NCBI RefSeq assembly: GCF_030848505.1
Contig: NZ_JAVDDU010000001.1
Location: 558,001 to 622,000, forward strand
Direction of reading: 5' to 3'
Origin: Marinimicrobium hydrolyticum
Lineage (GTDB): Bacteria > Pseudomonadota > Gammaproteobacteria > Pseudomonadales > Cellvibrionaceae
Length of the DNA: 64,000 nt
Position numbers and translations under genes: made by a program. Below are positions 51,981 through 62,083 of the stretch, in pieces (positions within the stretch are counted from its first letter, which is position 1; every line of letters starts with the position of its first letter). The notes beneath the pieces were generated by a model that saw only the letters and a list, made by a program, of their open reading frames with translations, was not told where the DNA came from and ran no database searches.

Positions 51981-52055
51981 GTACTCCCTGTTGCTCCTTG
52001 TAGACCCGCACCCTCTGTGGATCCTGTGGATCCCAAAACGCAGGGCATCCTTTCC
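51981..52055 (-). repeat. Hairpin repeat F3, strongly degenerate copy
   Basis: The right arm (52029-52055, GATCCCAAAACGCAGGGCAT onward) matches those of F1 and F2. A core remnant GCTCCTTGTAGAC remains at about 51993-52005, similar to repeat A. No good outer stem forms. With F1 and F2 it makes a row of three copies in increasing decay going away from mfd. Confidence 0.5.
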
Positions 52056-52098
52056 GTCCGCCGCGACAGCGAATTGTTAAAAAAACCGCCGTTTGGAC

Positions 52099-52127
52099 TG
52101 GCCAGGAGTGGCCGCGATCTTTATAAT
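52099..52127 (+). promoter_or_regulatory. Candidate nqr operon promoter
   Basis: TGGCCA (52099-52104), a 17-base spacer and TATAAT (52122-52127) form a moderate sigma-70 promoter in the mfd-nqrA gap. It would start a leader of roughly 320 bases before nqrA. Confidence 0.5.
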
Positions 52128-52194
52128 TGCGGCGATTTTCTGATTGGCCTGCAACTTGTTCACTACAAATCGGAGCGCGGCAACCTGTGTGCGC

Positions 52195-52278
52195 ACCGAA
52201 GTGCAGCTAACTGCATCGGTAGTGGCATCTGGGGCTTCGGGGTAAGTGCAAGGAACACCCGGAGAAACCGGTGTTTTT
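52195..52278 (+). promoter_or_regulatory. Structured nqrA leader with attenuator-like terminator
   Basis: The leader holds a stem-loop ACCGA-AG-TGCAG-CTAA-CTGCA-TCGGT (52195-52220, ten pairs with a two-base bulge). A terminator-like hairpin follows: AACACC(C)GG / CCGGTGTT around AGAAA (52254-52274) then TTTTT. This lies about 175 bases before nqrA and downstream of the candidate promoter, the layout of an attenuated or riboswitch-controlled operon. I cannot identify a known RNA class from sequence alone. Confidence 0.5.
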
Positions 52279-52454
52279 GAGCCCGCCCTACGGAGAGCGT
52301 TTGCGGCACTTCTGTCTTTTCCAGTACTGACCAGTTTTCATCCCGCTACTGGGCAGCGTTAAGGCAACCGGGTGTCCGTTCGGCACTCCTCTTCAATTGG
52401 CTCTGGCGGCAGCTAGAGCTCAAGACTATCCAACGAGTGATTAGGCAGAGACGT

Positions 52455-53801
52455 ATGATAAAGATCCGTCGGGGATTGGATTTACCTATATCCGGTGCTC
52501 CCGAGCAGACCATCCAGAAGGGTCCCAGAATCCGCTCTGTGGCAGTGATTGGCTTCGATTATCATGGAATGAAGCCAACCATGGCCGTACAGGTGGGGGA
52601 TAAGGTCAAGCTTGGGCAGTTGTTGTTCACAGATAAGAAGACCGAGGGTATTCGCTATACCGCACCCGCAGCAGGTACCGTATCCGCCATTAACCGTGGC
52701 GAACGCCGGGTGTTGCAGTCGGTTGTGATCGACGTGGACGGCAGCAACGATGCGGAAACCTTTGCATCGTACGCGGATGTCGACTTGAACACTGTGAGCG
52801 CCGACGCGGCCCGTGATCTGCTCAACGAGTCTGGTTTGTGGACCGCTCTGCGCACTCGCCCGTACAGCAAGGTACCGGCGCTCGATAGCACACCGAATTC
52901 CATCTTCGTCACTGCCATGGATACCAATCCTCTGGCTGCCGACCCCGCCGTGGTCATCGCCGATCAAGCCAAAGCGTTTACTCAGGGTTTGAAAGTCCTG
53001 ACTCGCCTGACTAAGGGTAAAGTTTACCTGTGTAAAGCCGCTGGCGCCGACATCCCAACTCTGGAGAGCGATCAGGTTAGCGTGCACGAGTTCGGTGGTG
53101 TGCATCCAGCCGGTAACGCTGGCACACATATTCACCACCTCGATCCAGTAAGCGTTAGTAAAACCGTATGGACTATTGGTTATCAGGATGTCATCGCTTA
53201 CGGGAAACTCTTTACTACTGGTGAACTCTACACAGACCGCGTGGTGTCTTTGGCCGGTCCGCAGGTGGAAGCTCCTACTTTGGTGCGCACACGTTTGGGT
53301 GCCAACCTTGAAGAACTGACCGCTGGCGCTCTGAAGCCTGCCGACAACCGCCTCATTTCCGGCTCCGTCTTTGGTGGCCGTACCGCGAACGGCCCGCTGG
53401 CTTACTTGGGCCGCTATCACCAGCAAGTCAGTGTTTTGGAAGAGGGCACTGAACGCCCCATGTTCCATTACTTGCGCGCTGGGTTCAATTTCTTCTCTGT
53501 CATGAGTATTTACATTTCCAAGCTGTTTAAAAACAAAAAGTACGGTTTCACCACCACTACTTTCGGCAGCGAAAGGGCCATGGTGCCCGTGGGTAGCTAT
53601 GAAAAAGTGATGCCCCTGGACATTCTGCCTACGCAACTGCTGCGCTCTTTGATTGTCGGCGATACCGAGGTTGCGCAACAGCTTGGTTGTTTGGAACTCG
53701 ACGAAGAGGACTTGGCACTGTGCACGTTTGTTTGCCCCGGCAAATACGAGTATGGCCCGATTCTCCGTGACAATCTCACCCGTATTGAGAAGGAGGGTTA
53801 A
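52455..53801 (+). CDS. nqrA: Na+-translocating NADH:quinone reductase subunit A
   Basis: A 448-residue peripheral subunit of the Na+-pumping NADH:ubiquinone oxidoreductase. It starts [20 protein letters not shown], the family N-terminus, and contains [22 protein letters not shown] and [20 protein letters not shown]. NqrA binds quinone in other systems. GGCAGAG precedes the ATG. It is the first gene of the nqrABCDEF operon, with a 3-base gap to nqrB. Confidence 0.96.
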   Translation: MIKIRRGLDLPISGAPEQTIQKGPRIRSVAVIGFDYHGMKPTMAVQVGDKVKLGQLLFTDKKTEGIRYTAPAAGTVSAINRGERRVLQSVVIDVDGSNDAETFASYADVDLNTVSADAARDLLNESGLWTALRTRPYSKVPALDSTPNSIFVTAMDTNPLAADPAVVIADQAKAFTQGLKVLTRLTKGKVYLCKAAGADIPTLESDQVSVHEFGGVHPAGNAGTHIHHLDPVSVSKTVWTIGYQDVIAYGKLFTTGELYTDRVVSLAGPQVEAPTLVRTRLGANLEELTAGALKPADNRLISGSVFGGRTANGPLAYLGRYHQQVSVLEEGTERPMFHYLRAGFNFFSVMSIYISKLFKNKKYGFTTTTFGSERAMVPVGSYEKVMPLDILPTQLLRSLIVGDTEVAQQLGCLELDEEDLALCTFVCPGKYEYGPILRDNLTRIEKEG

Positions 53802-53804
53802 GCC

Positions 53805-55007
53805 ATGAGACCTCTGAGAAATTTCCTCGATAAAATCGAGCCCGACTTTCACAAGGGTGGTAAGTGGGAAAAGTGGTATTCACTCTATGAAGCGGTAGAT
53901 ACGGTCTTCTATCGCCCCGCGGATGTCACCAAAACCACCGCTCACGTTCGCGACGGTATAGACCTCAAGCGGATCATGATCACCGTTTGGTTGTGCACTT
54001 TCCCCGCGATGCTCTACGGCATGTACAACTTGGGCTTCCAGGCCAATGCGGCCATGGCTGAGTTGGGTATAGCCGCCGTGGAAGGCTGGCGTGGCAGCTT
54101 TATCGAAATGTTTGCCGGTTATGATCCCAACAGCGTTTGGGACTCTTTCTGGCACGGCGCTGCTTATTTCTTACCGATTTACTTTGTCGTATTCGTTGTG
54201 GGTGGCTTCTGGGAAGTGCTTTTTGCCACCGTGCGCGGCCACGAAGTCAACGAAGGGTTCTTCGTTACCTCGGTGCTGTTCGCCCTGATTTGTCCGCCAG
54301 ACCTGCCTCTGTGGCAAGCGGCGCTGGGTATCAGCTTCGGCGTTGTAGTGGGTAAAGAGATCTTTGGTGGCACCGGCAAAAACTTCCTTAACCCGGCACT
54401 TACCGGGCGGGCGTTTCTGTTCTTCGCCTATCCTGCCTACATCTCTGGTGACGAAGTGTGGACCGCTGTAGACGGCTATTCTGGTGCCACAGCCTTGTCA
54501 GTAGCCTTCACCGACGGTATGGCCGGTCTGCAAAATCAAATGACTTGGTTCGATGCCTTCTTCGGTAGCATCCAGGGCTCCATTGGTGAAACTTCGACAC
54601 TGGCCATTCTGATGGGTGGCGCCGTGTTGCTGATCATGGGCATTGCATCCTGGCGCATCGTCGGCGGCGTTATGCTCGGCATGATTGCTACAGCGTTGCT
54701 GTTCAATGTCATCGGCTCGGACACGAATCCCATGTTTGCCATGCCCTGGTACTGGCATTTGGTTGTGGGTGGTTTTGCTTTCGGCATGATATTCATGGCG
54801 ACTGACCCGGTATCGGCCGCCATGACGAACGCCGGCAAGTGGTGGTTTGGCATATTGATCGGTTTTATGGTGGTCATTATTCGAGTGGTAAACCCCGCTT
54901 TCCCGGAGGGCATGATGTTGGCGATTCTGTTTGCCAACCTGTTTGCGCCCTTGATTGACCATGGTGTTGTGCAGGCGAATATTAAGCGGAGGTTGGCACG
55001 TGGCTAG
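53805..55007 (+). CDS. nqrB: Na+-translocating NADH:quinone reductase subunit B
   Basis: A 400-residue inner-membrane subunit with about ten membrane segments. The covalent FMN attachment threonine is T229 in DGYSGAT, matching the DgxsGAT flavinylation motif read by ApbE. The fold also carries riboflavin in known complexes. The ion path lies in NqrB and its partners. Its end overlaps the nqrC GTG start by 8 bases, implying coupling. Confidence 0.96.
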   Translation: MRPLRNFLDKIEPDFHKGGKWEKWYSLYEAVDTVFYRPADVTKTTAHVRDGIDLKRIMITVWLCTFPAMLYGMYNLGFQANAAMAELGIAAVEGWRGSFIEMFAGYDPNSVWDSFWHGAAYFLPIYFVVFVVGGFWEVLFATVRGHEVNEGFFVTSVLFALICPPDLPLWQAALGISFGVVVGKEIFGGTGKNFLNPALTGRAFLFFAYPAYISGDEVWTAVDGYSGATALSVAFTDGMAGLQNQMTWFDAFFGSIQGSIGETSTLAILMGGAVLLIMGIASWRIVGGVMLGMIATALLFNVIGSDTNPMFAMPWYWHLVVGGFAFGMIFMATDPVSAAMTNAGKWWFGILIGFMVVIIRVVNPAFPEGMMLAILFANLFAPLIDHGVVQANIKRRLARG

Positions 55008-55776
55008 TAAAGATACGGTTAAAAAGACCATCACAGTTACCATACTGTTGTGTTTGGTCTGCTCTGTAGTTGTATCCGCCACTGCGGTGCTTCTGCGTCC
55101 CATGCAGATTGCCAACCAGGAGTTGGACGTTAAACGCAATATTCTCGCAGCCGTGGGCTTATTGGATGCTCAGCGTGGCATTGAGGAAATCTTTCAAGAG
55201 CGCGTCGTTAGCCGGGTGGTAGATCTACGCACTGGCGAGTACACCGATGCGATTACGGTAGAGGAGTACAACCAAAGCCGCATCGCCAGAGACCGTGCAA
55301 CCTCGACTGGGCTGAGCCGGGCTGAGGATGTGGCGGGTATTCAGCGGCGCGAAAATTACGCCATTGTGTATCTGGTAGAAGACCTGGATGGTGAAGTCGA
55401 AGCCATTGTTCTACCGGTTCGCGGTTACGGCCTCTGGTCCACCATGTGGGGCTTCCTCGCGCTGGATGCTGACGCCAGTACAGTGCGCGGGTTGAGCTTT
55501 TTCGAGCATGGTGAGACACCGGGTCTCGGTGGCGAAATTGAAAATCCTCGCTGGCAAGCTCGCTGGGAAGGCAAGCAAGTCTATGATGATCAAGGTGAAG
55601 TCGCTATCAGCGTAATTAAAGGCAGTGTGGACCCTGACGCTCCCGGCGCTCAGCACCGGGTGGATGGCTTATCCGGTGCCACTTTGACGGCTCGGGGTGT
55701 GCATAACATGATGCAGTTCTGGCTTGGCGAACGAGGCTTCAAGCCTTATTTGATGAGTCGGAAAGAGGAGGCTTAA
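55000..55776 (+). CDS. nqrC: Na+-translocating NADH:quinone reductase subunit C
   Basis: A 258-residue subunit with one N-terminal membrane anchor (about 9-30) and a periplasmic FMN-binding domain. The flavinylation site is T228 in DGLSGAT. The stretch [14 protein letters not shown] is also conserved. The start is GTG at 55000, inside the end of nqrB. It relays electrons between subunits at the periplasmic side. Confidence 0.95.
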   Translation: MASKDTVKKTITVTILLCLVCSVVVSATAVLLRPMQIANQELDVKRNILAAVGLLDAQRGIEEIFQERVVSRVVDLRTGEYTDAITVEEYNQSRIARDRATSTGLSRAEDVAGIQRRENYAIVYLVEDLDGEVEAIVLPVRGYGLWSTMWGFLALDADASTVRGLSFFEHGETPGLGGEIENPRWQARWEGKQVYDDQGEVAISVIKGSVDPDAPGAQHRVDGLSGATLTARGVHNMMQFWLGERGFKPYLMSRKEEA

Positions 55777-55779
55777 GCC

Positions 55780-56436
55780 ATGAAGACTAAAGAGCTTTTG
55801 ATAACACCGATTTTCAAGAATAACCCCATTGCCTTGCAGGTGCTGGGTGTTTGCTCGGCGTTGGCGGTAACCGTCAACCTGGCCGTTACTCTGGTGATGT
55901 GTGCTGCGGTAATTGCCGTAGCGGCGTTCTCCAACCTGTTTGTGTCCATGGTTCGGGAGCACATCCCGTCCAATATCCGCATTATTGTGCAGATGACTAT
56001 CATCGCCTCATTGGTAATTGTGGTGGACCAAGTGCTTAAAGCTGTCGCCTATGACATGAGCCGTCAGTTGTCGGTATTTGTTGCACTGATTATCACCAAC
56101 TGCATCATCATGGGCCGGGCGGAAGCCTTCGCCATGAACAACAAGCCCATTCCGAGCTTGTTGGATGGTATCGGCAACGGTTTGGGTTACAGCGTGGTGT
56201 TGGTTGCGGTAGCGACTTTCCGGGAGCTTTTGGGATCGGGTACTTTGTTGAACTACACGATTTTGCGCCCGGTAACCGAGGGTGGCTGGTATGAGCCCAA
56301 TGGCTTGTTCATCTTGCCGCCCAGTGCCTTCTTTTTGATCGGCTTCTTTATCTGGGGTCTGCGCGTCTGGAAAAAAGAGCAGGTAGAAGAGCCGGACTTC
56401 AAGATTGCCCCCAACACTAAACCCCAGGAGGCCTAA
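55780..56436 (+). CDS. nqrD: Na+-translocating NADH:quinone reductase subunit D
   Basis: A 218-residue integral membrane subunit with six membrane segments and the conserved [19 protein letters not shown] stretch containing the cysteine that holds the intramembrane 2Fe-2S centre together with NqrE. NqrD and NqrE are inverted-topology homologues (RnfE/RnfA type). It follows nqrC after 3 bases. Confidence 0.95.
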   Translation: MKTKELLITPIFKNNPIALQVLGVCSALAVTVNLAVTLVMCAAVIAVAAFSNLFVSMVREHIPSNIRIIVQMTIIASLVIVVDQVLKAVAYDMSRQLSVFVALIITNCIIMGRAEAFAMNNKPIPSLLDGIGNGLGYSVVLVAVATFRELLGSGTLLNYTILRPVTEGGWYEPNGLFILPPSAFFLIGFFIWGLRVWKKEQVEEPDFKIAPNTKPQEA

Positions 56437-56438
56437 TA

Positions 56439-57047
56439 ATGGAGCATTACTTAAGCATATTTATTAGCACCATATTCGTAGAGAATATGGCGCTGGCCTA
56501 CTTCCTGGGGATGTGTACCTTTTTGGCTATCTCCAAAAAGATTGGTGCAGCTTTTGGCTTGGGCGTTGCCGTTATTGTGGTACAGATCATTACCGTTCCG
56601 GTAAACAATCTGTTGTTTACCCATGTGCTGTCTGAGGGTGCGCTGGCTTGGGCCGGTCTGCCGGATGTGGACTTGAGCTTCCTGGGGTTGGTGACCTATA
56701 TCGGTGTTATTGCCGCGTTGGTACAGATTCTGGAAATGGTGCTGGATAAGTTTGTACCCAAACTCTATAGCGCTTTGGGCGTGTTCCTGCCTTTGATTAC
56801 CGTGAACTGCGCCATTCTGGGTAGCACCATGTTTATGGTCGAGCGCAGCTATACCTTTAACGAAAGTCTCGCCTTCGGCGCCGGCTCGGGTGTGGGCTGG
56901 GCGTTGGCCATTACGGCATTGGCGGGCATCCGCGAGAAGATGAAATACAGCGATGTGCCCGAAGGGCTGCGTGGTTTGGGTATCACCTTCATCACTGTCG
57001 GTCTTATGTCACTTGGCTTCATGTCCTTTGGCGGCATTGACCTGTAA
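56439..57047 (+). CDS. nqrE: Na+-translocating NADH:quinone reductase subunit E
   Basis: A 202-residue integral membrane subunit with six membrane segments. [16 protein letters not shown] and [14 protein letters not shown] carry the conserved cysteines expected for the shared intramembrane iron-sulfur centre with NqrD. It starts 2 bases after the nqrD stop; AGGAGG lies in the nqrD tail. Confidence 0.95.
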   Translation: MEHYLSIFISTIFVENMALAYFLGMCTFLAISKKIGAAFGLGVAVIVVQIITVPVNNLLFTHVLSEGALAWAGLPDVDLSFLGLVTYIGVIAALVQILEMVLDKFVPKLYSALGVFLPLITVNCAILGSTMFMVERSYTFNESLAFGAGSGVGWALAITALAGIREKMKYSDVPEGLRGLGITFITVGLMSLGFMSFGGIDL

Positions 57048-57065
57048 TCAGCGAGGTAGGTTTAG

Positions 57066-58289
57066 ATGAATTTGGAAATTATCCTAGGCGTCGTCATGTT
57101 CACAGCCATTGTGCTGGTGCTGGTGGCGGTAATTCTGAGCGCACGGTCGAAGCTGGTTAGCAGCGGTGACGTGAAAATTGAAATCAACGGTGAGAAGACG
57201 CTGACAGTGCCGGCCGGTGGCAAGCTGCTGCAGAGCCTGTCCAGTGCTGGTTTGTTCCTGCCGTCGGCTTGTGGCGGTGGCGGTACCTGCGCCCAGTGTA
57301 AGTGTGTGGTGGAGTCCGGTGGCGGCGCCATGTTGCCCACCGAGGAGTCTCACTTCACCAAGCGCGAAGCTCGCGAAGGCTGGCGCCTCTCCTGCCAGAC
57401 TCCGGTCAAGCAGGATATGGTCATTGAAGTACCCGAAGATGTGTTCGGCGTAAAACAATGGACTTGCACGGTAGAGAGCAATCCCAATGTGGCCACGTTT
57501 ATTAAAGAGCTGACGCTGCGTTTGCCCGAAGGTGAAAACGTGGATTTCCGGGCGGGCGGTTACGTCCAGCTGGAATGTCCTCCGCATCACGTGAAGTTCA
57601 AAGATTTCGACATTGAAGAGCAATTCCGTGGCGATTGGGAGCGGTTCGGGTTCTTTAACCTTGAGTCCAAGGTCACCGAGACAACTCAACGCGCTTACTC
57701 CATGGCCAACTATCCGGAAGAGAAAGGTCTGGTGAAGTTCAATATTCGTATTGCGACTCCACCTCCGGGAAGCAAGGGCATTCCCCCCGGCATAATGTCG
57801 TCCTATGTCTTTAACCTAAAGCCTGGAGATACCATTGAAGTGTTTGGTCCCTTTGGTGAGTTTTTTGCCAAAGATACGGACAACGAAATGGTGTTTGTCG
57901 GTGGTGGTGCCGGTATGGCGCCCATGCGTTCGCACATTTTCGATCAGCTGTTGAGACTCAATACTGACCGGAAAATGACCTTTTGGTATGGGGCGCGTTC
58001 GCTGAAAGAGCTCTTTTACAAAGAAGAGTACGATAAGCTGGCGGCCGAACACGATAACTTTGAGTGGCACGTGGCACTGTCAGATCCGCAGCCCGAAGAT
58101 AACTGGGAAGGACCTACCGGTTTCATTCACAACGTCATGTATGAAATGTATTTGAAGGACCATCCGGCACCGGAAGACTGCGAATTCTACATGTGTGGTC
58201 CGCCGATGATGAATGCGGCAGTTGTCAAGCTACTCAAAGACTTGGGTGTTGAAGACGAAAACATCATGCTGGATGACTTTGGTGGTTAA
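57066..58289 (+). CDS. nqrF: Na+-translocating NADH:quinone reductase subunit F
   Basis: A 407-residue electron-entry subunit. An N-terminal membrane anchor (3-24) is followed by a 2Fe-2S ferredoxin domain ([14 protein letters not shown] and the later LSCQ) and a ferredoxin-reductase module with FAD motif RAYSMANYP and NADH motif [14 protein letters not shown]. The C-terminal [12 protein letters not shown] is typical. It takes hydride from NADH and passes electrons to its 2Fe-2S cluster. A terminator-like hairpin lies just after it, inside the start of apbE. Confidence 0.97.
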   Translation: MNLEIILGVVMFTAIVLVLVAVILSARSKLVSSGDVKIEINGEKTLTVPAGGKLLQSLSSAGLFLPSACGGGGTCAQCKCVVESGGGAMLPTEESHFTKREAREGWRLSCQTPVKQDMVIEVPEDVFGVKQWTCTVESNPNVATFIKELTLRLPEGENVDFRAGGYVQLECPPHHVKFKDFDIEEQFRGDWERFGFFNLESKVTETTQRAYSMANYPEEKGLVKFNIRIATPPPGSKGIPPGIMSSYVFNLKPGDTIEVFGPFGEFFAKDTDNEMVFVGGGAGMAPMRSHIFDQLLRLNTDRKMTFWYGARSLKELFYKEEYDKLAAEHDNFEWHVALSDPQPEDNWEGPTGFIHNVMYEMYLKDHPAPEDCEFYMCGPPMMNAAVVKLLKDLGVEDENIMLDDFGG

Positions 58290-58302
58290 ACTGTCCACTT
58301 GG

Positions 58303-59349
58303 ATGATAGAAAAGAAAACGAGGCTGGCACTGCTAGCCTCGTTTTTGTTTTTATGCGTCGCCCTCGTCGGTTGCCAACAGCGCGAAGTGCGCGACCATGT
58401 GCGGTTGGCAGGTCACACAATGGGGACCCATTACAACATCACCTTGGTGGCCAACGAAGGGGAGTCCCTGAATGTGGACTCTGAAGCCCTGCAAGCGGCG
58501 GTTGATGCCGAATTTCGTTATCTCAATCAGGTGTTTTCCACCTACATCCCCGATTCCGAATTGATGCAGTTGAGCCAGGCTGAGGTCGGCGAGTGGCAAA
58601 AAGTTTCCGATCCGTTGATGCAGGTCCTGCAAATCAGTCAAACGATTAGTGAGCGCAGTGACGGCGCTTTCGACATCACCATTATGCCCCTGGTTAGGCT
58701 TTGGGGGTTCGGCCCTGCCCCTGAGCCCGATCAAATTCCCAGTGCGGAGGAAGTGGCTTCGCTGCGCGAGCGAGTCGGATACCAGAAGCTGGAGTTGCAG
58801 GACGGACAGGCGCGCCGGCTGGCGGATGTCACCCTGGATATGGGCGGTGTTGCTAAGGGCTACGGCGCCGACTGGATGCTAGCGTTCCTGGAACAGCAGG
58901 GGTTCGATAATATCCTGGTGGAAATTGGCGGAGATCTCTCGGTACGAGGGGAGAGCCCTAGAGGAGATCCCTGGCGCCTGGCCATTGAACAGCCCAGTAT
59001 GCTGCAGGGTGAGGTCCGCTTGGTGGTACCGCTGGTTGACCAAGGTATGGTCACGTCGGGGGAATACCGCAATTTCTATGAGATCGATGGCGAGCGGTTC
59101 TCCCACACCATAGATCCAAGCACCGGTTATCCGGTTAGACACAAATTGGTTTCAGTATCGGTGATCGCCCAGACGGCAGCCGAGGCGGACGCTTGGGCCA
59201 CGGCGATCAGTGTTTTGGGTGAAGATCGTGGCATGGCATTGGCAGAGCAGGAACAATTACCCGTCTATATGATTCTAATTGAGGATGAGGGTTTCTCTGA
59301 CCGTCATTCGAGCGCGTTTAAACCTTATTTGTACGATCAAAAGCACTAG
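58303..59349 (+). CDS. apbE: FAD:protein FMN transferase (flavinyltransferase)
   Basis: A 348-residue lipoprotein that attaches FMN from FAD to threonines in NqrB and NqrC. The signal peptide ends with the lipobox LVGC, so it is anchored on the periplasmic side. The body shows GHTMGTHYNITL, DMGGVAKGYGADWM and EIGGDLSVRG, then YRNFYEIDGERFSHTIDP and metal-binding residues. The ATG at 58303 gives a full signal peptide, but codons 5-17 coincide with an intrinsic terminator. Its two substrates are encoded in the same operon. Confidence 0.94.
   Translation: MIEKKTRLALLASFLFLCVALVGCQQREVRDHVRLAGHTMGTHYNITLVANEGESLNVDSEALQAAVDAEFRYLNQVFSTYIPDSELMQLSQAEVGEWQKVSDPLMQVLQISQTISERSDGAFDITIMPLVRLWGFGPAPEPDQIPSAEEVASLRERVGYQKLELQDGQARRLADVTLDMGGVAKGYGADWMLAFLEQQGFDNILVEIGGDLSVRGESPRGDPWRLAIEQPSMLQGEVRLVVPLVDQGMVTSGEYRNFYEIDGERFSHTIDPSTGYPVRHKLVSVSVIAQTAAEADAWATAISVLGEDRGMALAEQEQLPVYMILIEDEGFSDRHSSAFKPYLYDQKH
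58315..58352 (+). terminator. Intrinsic terminator inside the apbE signal-peptide codons
   Basis: AAAACGAGGCT (58315-58325) and AGCCTCGTTTT (58335-58345) form a perfect 11-bp stem with a 9-base loop, followed by TTTTTGTTTTT (58342-58352). It starts 25 bases after the nqrF stop and 12 bases into apbE. By shape it is the strongest rho-independent terminator I found in the window, and it falls within a coding region. Confidence 0.85.
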
Positions 59350-59479
59350 GAAATGATAACCTGGGTTTAAAGATCTTGGTAGGCATGGAGCCGGAGGAGA
59401 AAGGGCCGGGCGGTTTCATCATCCAGCTAATCTTTCTTGATAATTCAGTGGGTAAAAAGCTCTTCGGGAGACTGCTATC

Positions 59480-59746
59480 GTGGCTATGTTGTTAGTGACT
59501 TTGTTGGTAATGCTGCTGGTGGTGACAGCCATGTCGGTGGGTGTCATTTTTGGGCGTAAGCCGATAGCGGGTTCTTGCGGTGGCGTAGGCAAGGCGCTCG
59601 ACGAAGAAGATTATGTCTGTGAGCTGTGCGGCAACGACGAAAACAAGTGCAGCGAGATTAATGCCGAGGCCGCCGCTCCGGAGGTTAAGCAAGATCTGAG
59701 TTATGAGGTGGGCGCCGAGCCCGATTCAACTAGCAGAAGGAGTTAG
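59480..59746 (+). CDS. nqrM: Na+-NQR maturation factor
   Basis: An 88-residue protein with one N-terminal membrane segment and a conserved four-cysteine pattern: SCGG, then VCELCGNDENKC. NqrM is needed to assemble the intramembrane iron centre of NqrD/NqrE. GGGAG is about 10 bases before the GTG at 59480; an ATG two codons later is possible. The 130-base gap from apbE and its location before sthA match the usual end of the nqr cluster. Confidence 0.94.
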   Translation: MAMLLVTLLVMLLVVTAMSVGVIFGRKPIAGSCGGVGKALDEEDYVCELCGNDENKCSEINAEAAAPEVKQDLSYEVGAEPDSTSRRS

Positions 59747-59752
59747 ACACGC

Positions 59753-61150
59753 GTGGCGGATCACACCTACGATGTGCTGGTTATCGGTTCTGGACCAGCA
59801 GGTGAAAGTGCGGCGATAGCAGCGGTTAAGGCCGGAAAAAAAGTGGCTGTAGTGGAACGCCGCCCTCTGGTGGGCGGCAACTGTGCACACAAAGGCACCA
59901 TACCTTCCAAGGCGCTTCGTCATGCGGTGAAGCAAATTATTCGCTTCAACAGTAGCACCCTGTTTCGTGACTTGGGCGATACACGTTGGTTGTCTTATCC
60001 GCGAGTGTTGCAAAGTGCTTCCAAGGTCATCCCCAAACAGGTGGATTTGCACACCGAAAACCTGATTCGCCATAGGGTCACTTTGCATACGGGCGCAGCG
60101 TCTTTTTTGGATTCGCACACCGTAAGCGTGTCGATGGAAGACGGCCGCCGCGAAACCATTAGCGCCGAATACATTGTTTTGGCCACCGGCTCCCGACCCT
60201 ACCGACCGGACGATGTTGATTTCACCCATCCGCGCGTTTACGACAGCGATACCATTTTGGATATGCGTCACACGCCCCGTCATATGATTATTTATGGTGC
60301 CGGGGTCATTGGCTGTGAGTACGCTTCTATTTTCTCCGGCTTGGGTATCCATATTGATTTGATCAACAACCGGGATCGACTGCTGTCGTTCTTGGATGAT
60401 GAGATTTCTGATGCTCTCAGTTATCACCTGCGGGATAACGGCGTTACGGTTCGGCACAGCGAGGAATATTCCCGAATAGAGGCCGGAGATCACAGTGTGA
60501 CGCTACACCTGCAATCCGGCAAGCGCCTCAAGGCCGACGCAATTCTTTGGTGCAACGGTCGCAGCGGTAATACCGACCGTCTTAATCTGGAAGCTGCCGG
60601 TTTGGAAGCGGACGGGCGTGGTAACCTGAAGGTCACACAGGACTATCGCACCGGGGTAGATAATATTTTTGCGGTTGGAGATGTGGTGGGCTGGCCGAGT
60701 CTCGCCAGTGCGTCTTACGATCAGGGCCGTGCTGTGGCGGCGGTGATTACGAATCAACCCAGCAAACCGGTGACCGGCGTGCCTACGGGTATCTATACGT
60801 TGCCAGAAATCAGCTCCATAGGGAAAACGGAAACGGAGCTGACCGCCGCTAAAGTACCTTACGAGGTGGGTCGCGCGTTGTTTAAGAATACGGCGCGCGG
60901 GCAGATTAGCGGTGAAGACGTAGGCATGTTGAAGCTGCTATTCCATGCGGAAACTTTGGAGCTTTTGGGAGTGCACTGCTTTGGCGCCCAGGCCGCGGAG
61001 ATTATTCACATTGGCCAGGCGATTATGAGTCAGAACGGGGAGGGCAATACCATCCAGTACTTCCTGGATACCACGTTCAATTATCCCACCATGGCCGAAG
61101 CCTATCGGCTTGCGGCGTTGGATGGAATAAGTCGTATCAATCGCCGGTAG
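59753..61150 (+). CDS. sthA: Soluble pyridine nucleotide transhydrogenase
   Basis: A 465-residue flavoprotein that equilibrates NADPH and NADH. The FAD motif is [14 protein letters not shown]. The disulfide region reads [17 protein letters not shown]: the first cysteine is kept and the second is threonine, as in SthA and unlike lipoamide dehydrogenase. The NAD(P)-binding motif is [13 protein letters not shown]. It starts at GTG, 6 bases after nqrM. A strong hairpin follows its stop. Coupling transhydrogenase with NADH-driven Na+ pumping is plausible but inferred from position. Confidence 0.95.
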   Translation: MADHTYDVLVIGSGPAGESAAIAAVKAGKKVAVVERRPLVGGNCAHKGTIPSKALRHAVKQIIRFNSSTLFRDLGDTRWLSYPRVLQSASKVIPKQVDLHTENLIRHRVTLHTGAASFLDSHTVSVSMEDGRRETISAEYIVLATGSRPYRPDDVDFTHPRVYDSDTILDMRHTPRHMIIYGAGVIGCEYASIFSGLGIHIDLINNRDRLLSFLDDEISDALSYHLRDNGVTVRHSEEYSRIEAGDHSVTLHLQSGKRLKADAILWCNGRSGNTDRLNLEAAGLEADGRGNLKVTQDYRTGVDNIFAVGDVVGWPSLASASYDQGRAVAAVITNQPSKPVTGVPTGIYTLPEISSIGKTETELTAAKVPYEVGRALFKNTARGQISGEDVGMLKLLFHAETLELLGVHCFGAQAAEIIHIGQAIMSQNGEGNTIQYFLDTTFNYPTMAEAYRLAALDGISRINRR

Positions 61151-61163
61151 CGGCAGGGTGTGC

Positions 61164-61185
61164 GGCCCGGCAGATGTGCCGGGCC
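61164..61185. terminator. Convergent terminator hairpin after sthA
   Basis: GGCCCGGCA (61164-61172) and TGCCGGGCC (61177-61185) form a perfect 9-bp stem with a GATG loop, between sthA and the convergent small periplasmic gene. A short T/C-rich run follows on the plus strand. Confidence 0.7.
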
Positions 61186-61199
61186 AGTCTTCGGGGTGA

Positions 61200-61496
61200 T
61201 TAGTCTTCAGAGCGCTGAGGACGGTGCTTTAGCACGCTGTGCAATACAGTGTTGTGTTCGAAGTAGACCACATAATCACCATAGTCCCACTTGGATATGG
61301 GCGGGTCGCCCACTGGCCGGCCACGTTCAGCGGGAGCGCCAAACAGCTCTTCAACTCGCTCTTTACTCATTCCCGCTGAGGGTCGTTCCACATTGGCGCC
61401 CGGTTGCTGGCTGACGGGAATGCGTACCTGATCGGCGTGCGCTCCGTACGTTAAAGTGGCAATCAGCACCAGTCCCAACCATTTAGCCATTTTCAT
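61200..61496 (-). CDS. Small periplasmic BamE/OmlA-like protein
   Basis: A 98-residue protein with a signal peptide (about 1-21, ending AHAD). The mature part has PSAGMSKERVEELFGAPAERG followed by KWDYGDYVVYFEHNTV, a pattern like the BamE/SmpA-OmlA fold. There is no lipobox cysteine. It lies 11 bases after the PilZ gene and is probably co-transcribed. The precise role is unknown; the BamE-like label is structural inference from motif order. Confidence 0.75.
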   Translation of the reverse strand: MKMAKWLGLVLIATLTYGAHADQVRIPVSQQPGANVERPSAGMSKERVEELFGAPAERGRPVGDPPISKWDYGDYVVYFEHNTVLHSVLKHRPQRSED

Positions 61497-61507
61497 AGTC
61501 TTCCCCT

Positions 61508-62083
61508 TTAGGATGTTTTTTCTTCTAGGCGACGACGCTTGTCCGCCATCTGAGCGCGCATGATCTGCTGGCTCAAGACCTGCTTTTGGGTGCTGGTCGG
61601 TTGATAAAAGTTTGCCGCAATTTCGAATTGCCCGTTGCGATGTGGTTCACAGCGCGCCACTTGAGCGAAGATTACCACGCCAGCGTAACTGGGTAAAAAA
61701 AGTAAATGCAGCGCTAAACATTGGCCTTCTTCCAGTGCGGTGGCGTTGCTAAAGGCCACGCCACCCTCACTCAGGTTGACTTCTCGGCGTTGTGCATCAG
61801 TCTCGGTGGGCTCTCGGCTGGCCATAATTTGTTGCGACAGAAGCTCTATTTTACGGTTGAGCAAATGCAGGTAGTCGCCCAAGCGTCGATCATGATCTTT
61901 AATCTGGAACAGCAACTGCGCCGATTCGCTGTCGAGCTTTTTGAGTTCCGCTTGCAGGCTGAGCAGGCCAGCGTCTGGAAAGAGGCTCTCCGGCTGCACG
62001 CGATCCAGGGTATCCCGATCCACGGTTTTATAGGTTAACTCGACGTATTCGTCGATGCGAAAATAGCGGCGGCGTTCAGACAT
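61508..62083 (-). CDS. PilZ domain protein
   Basis: A 191-residue cytoplasmic protein. It opens with SERRRYFRIDEYVELTY, where RRRYFR fits the c-di-GMP-binding RxxxR motif, has a helical middle section (residues 40-95), and then NLSEGGVAFSNATAL, the (N/D)xSxxG motif of PilZ. It should bind c-di-GMP. The start at 62083 is preferred because it opens on the RxxxR region; an in-frame upstream start adds 28 unrelated residues. It converges with sthA via the small periplasmic gene. Confidence 0.88.
   Translation of the reverse strand: MSERRRYFRIDEYVELTYKTVDRDTLDRVQPESLFPDAGLLSLQAELKKLDSESAQLLFQIKDHDRRLGDYLHLLNRKIELLSQQIMASREPTETDAQRREVNLSEGGVAFSNATALEEGQCLALHLLFLPSYAGVVIFAQVARCEPHRNGQFEIAANFYQPTSTQKQVLSQQIMRAQMADKRRRLEEKTS

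Noticed and set aside
52482-53852. A 456-codon open reading frame antisense to nqrA
   Set aside because: It lies entirely over nqrA and the nqrB start, its translation has no recognisable domain, and its composition reflects mirrored nqrA codons. A long antisense frame is expected in GC-rich genes.
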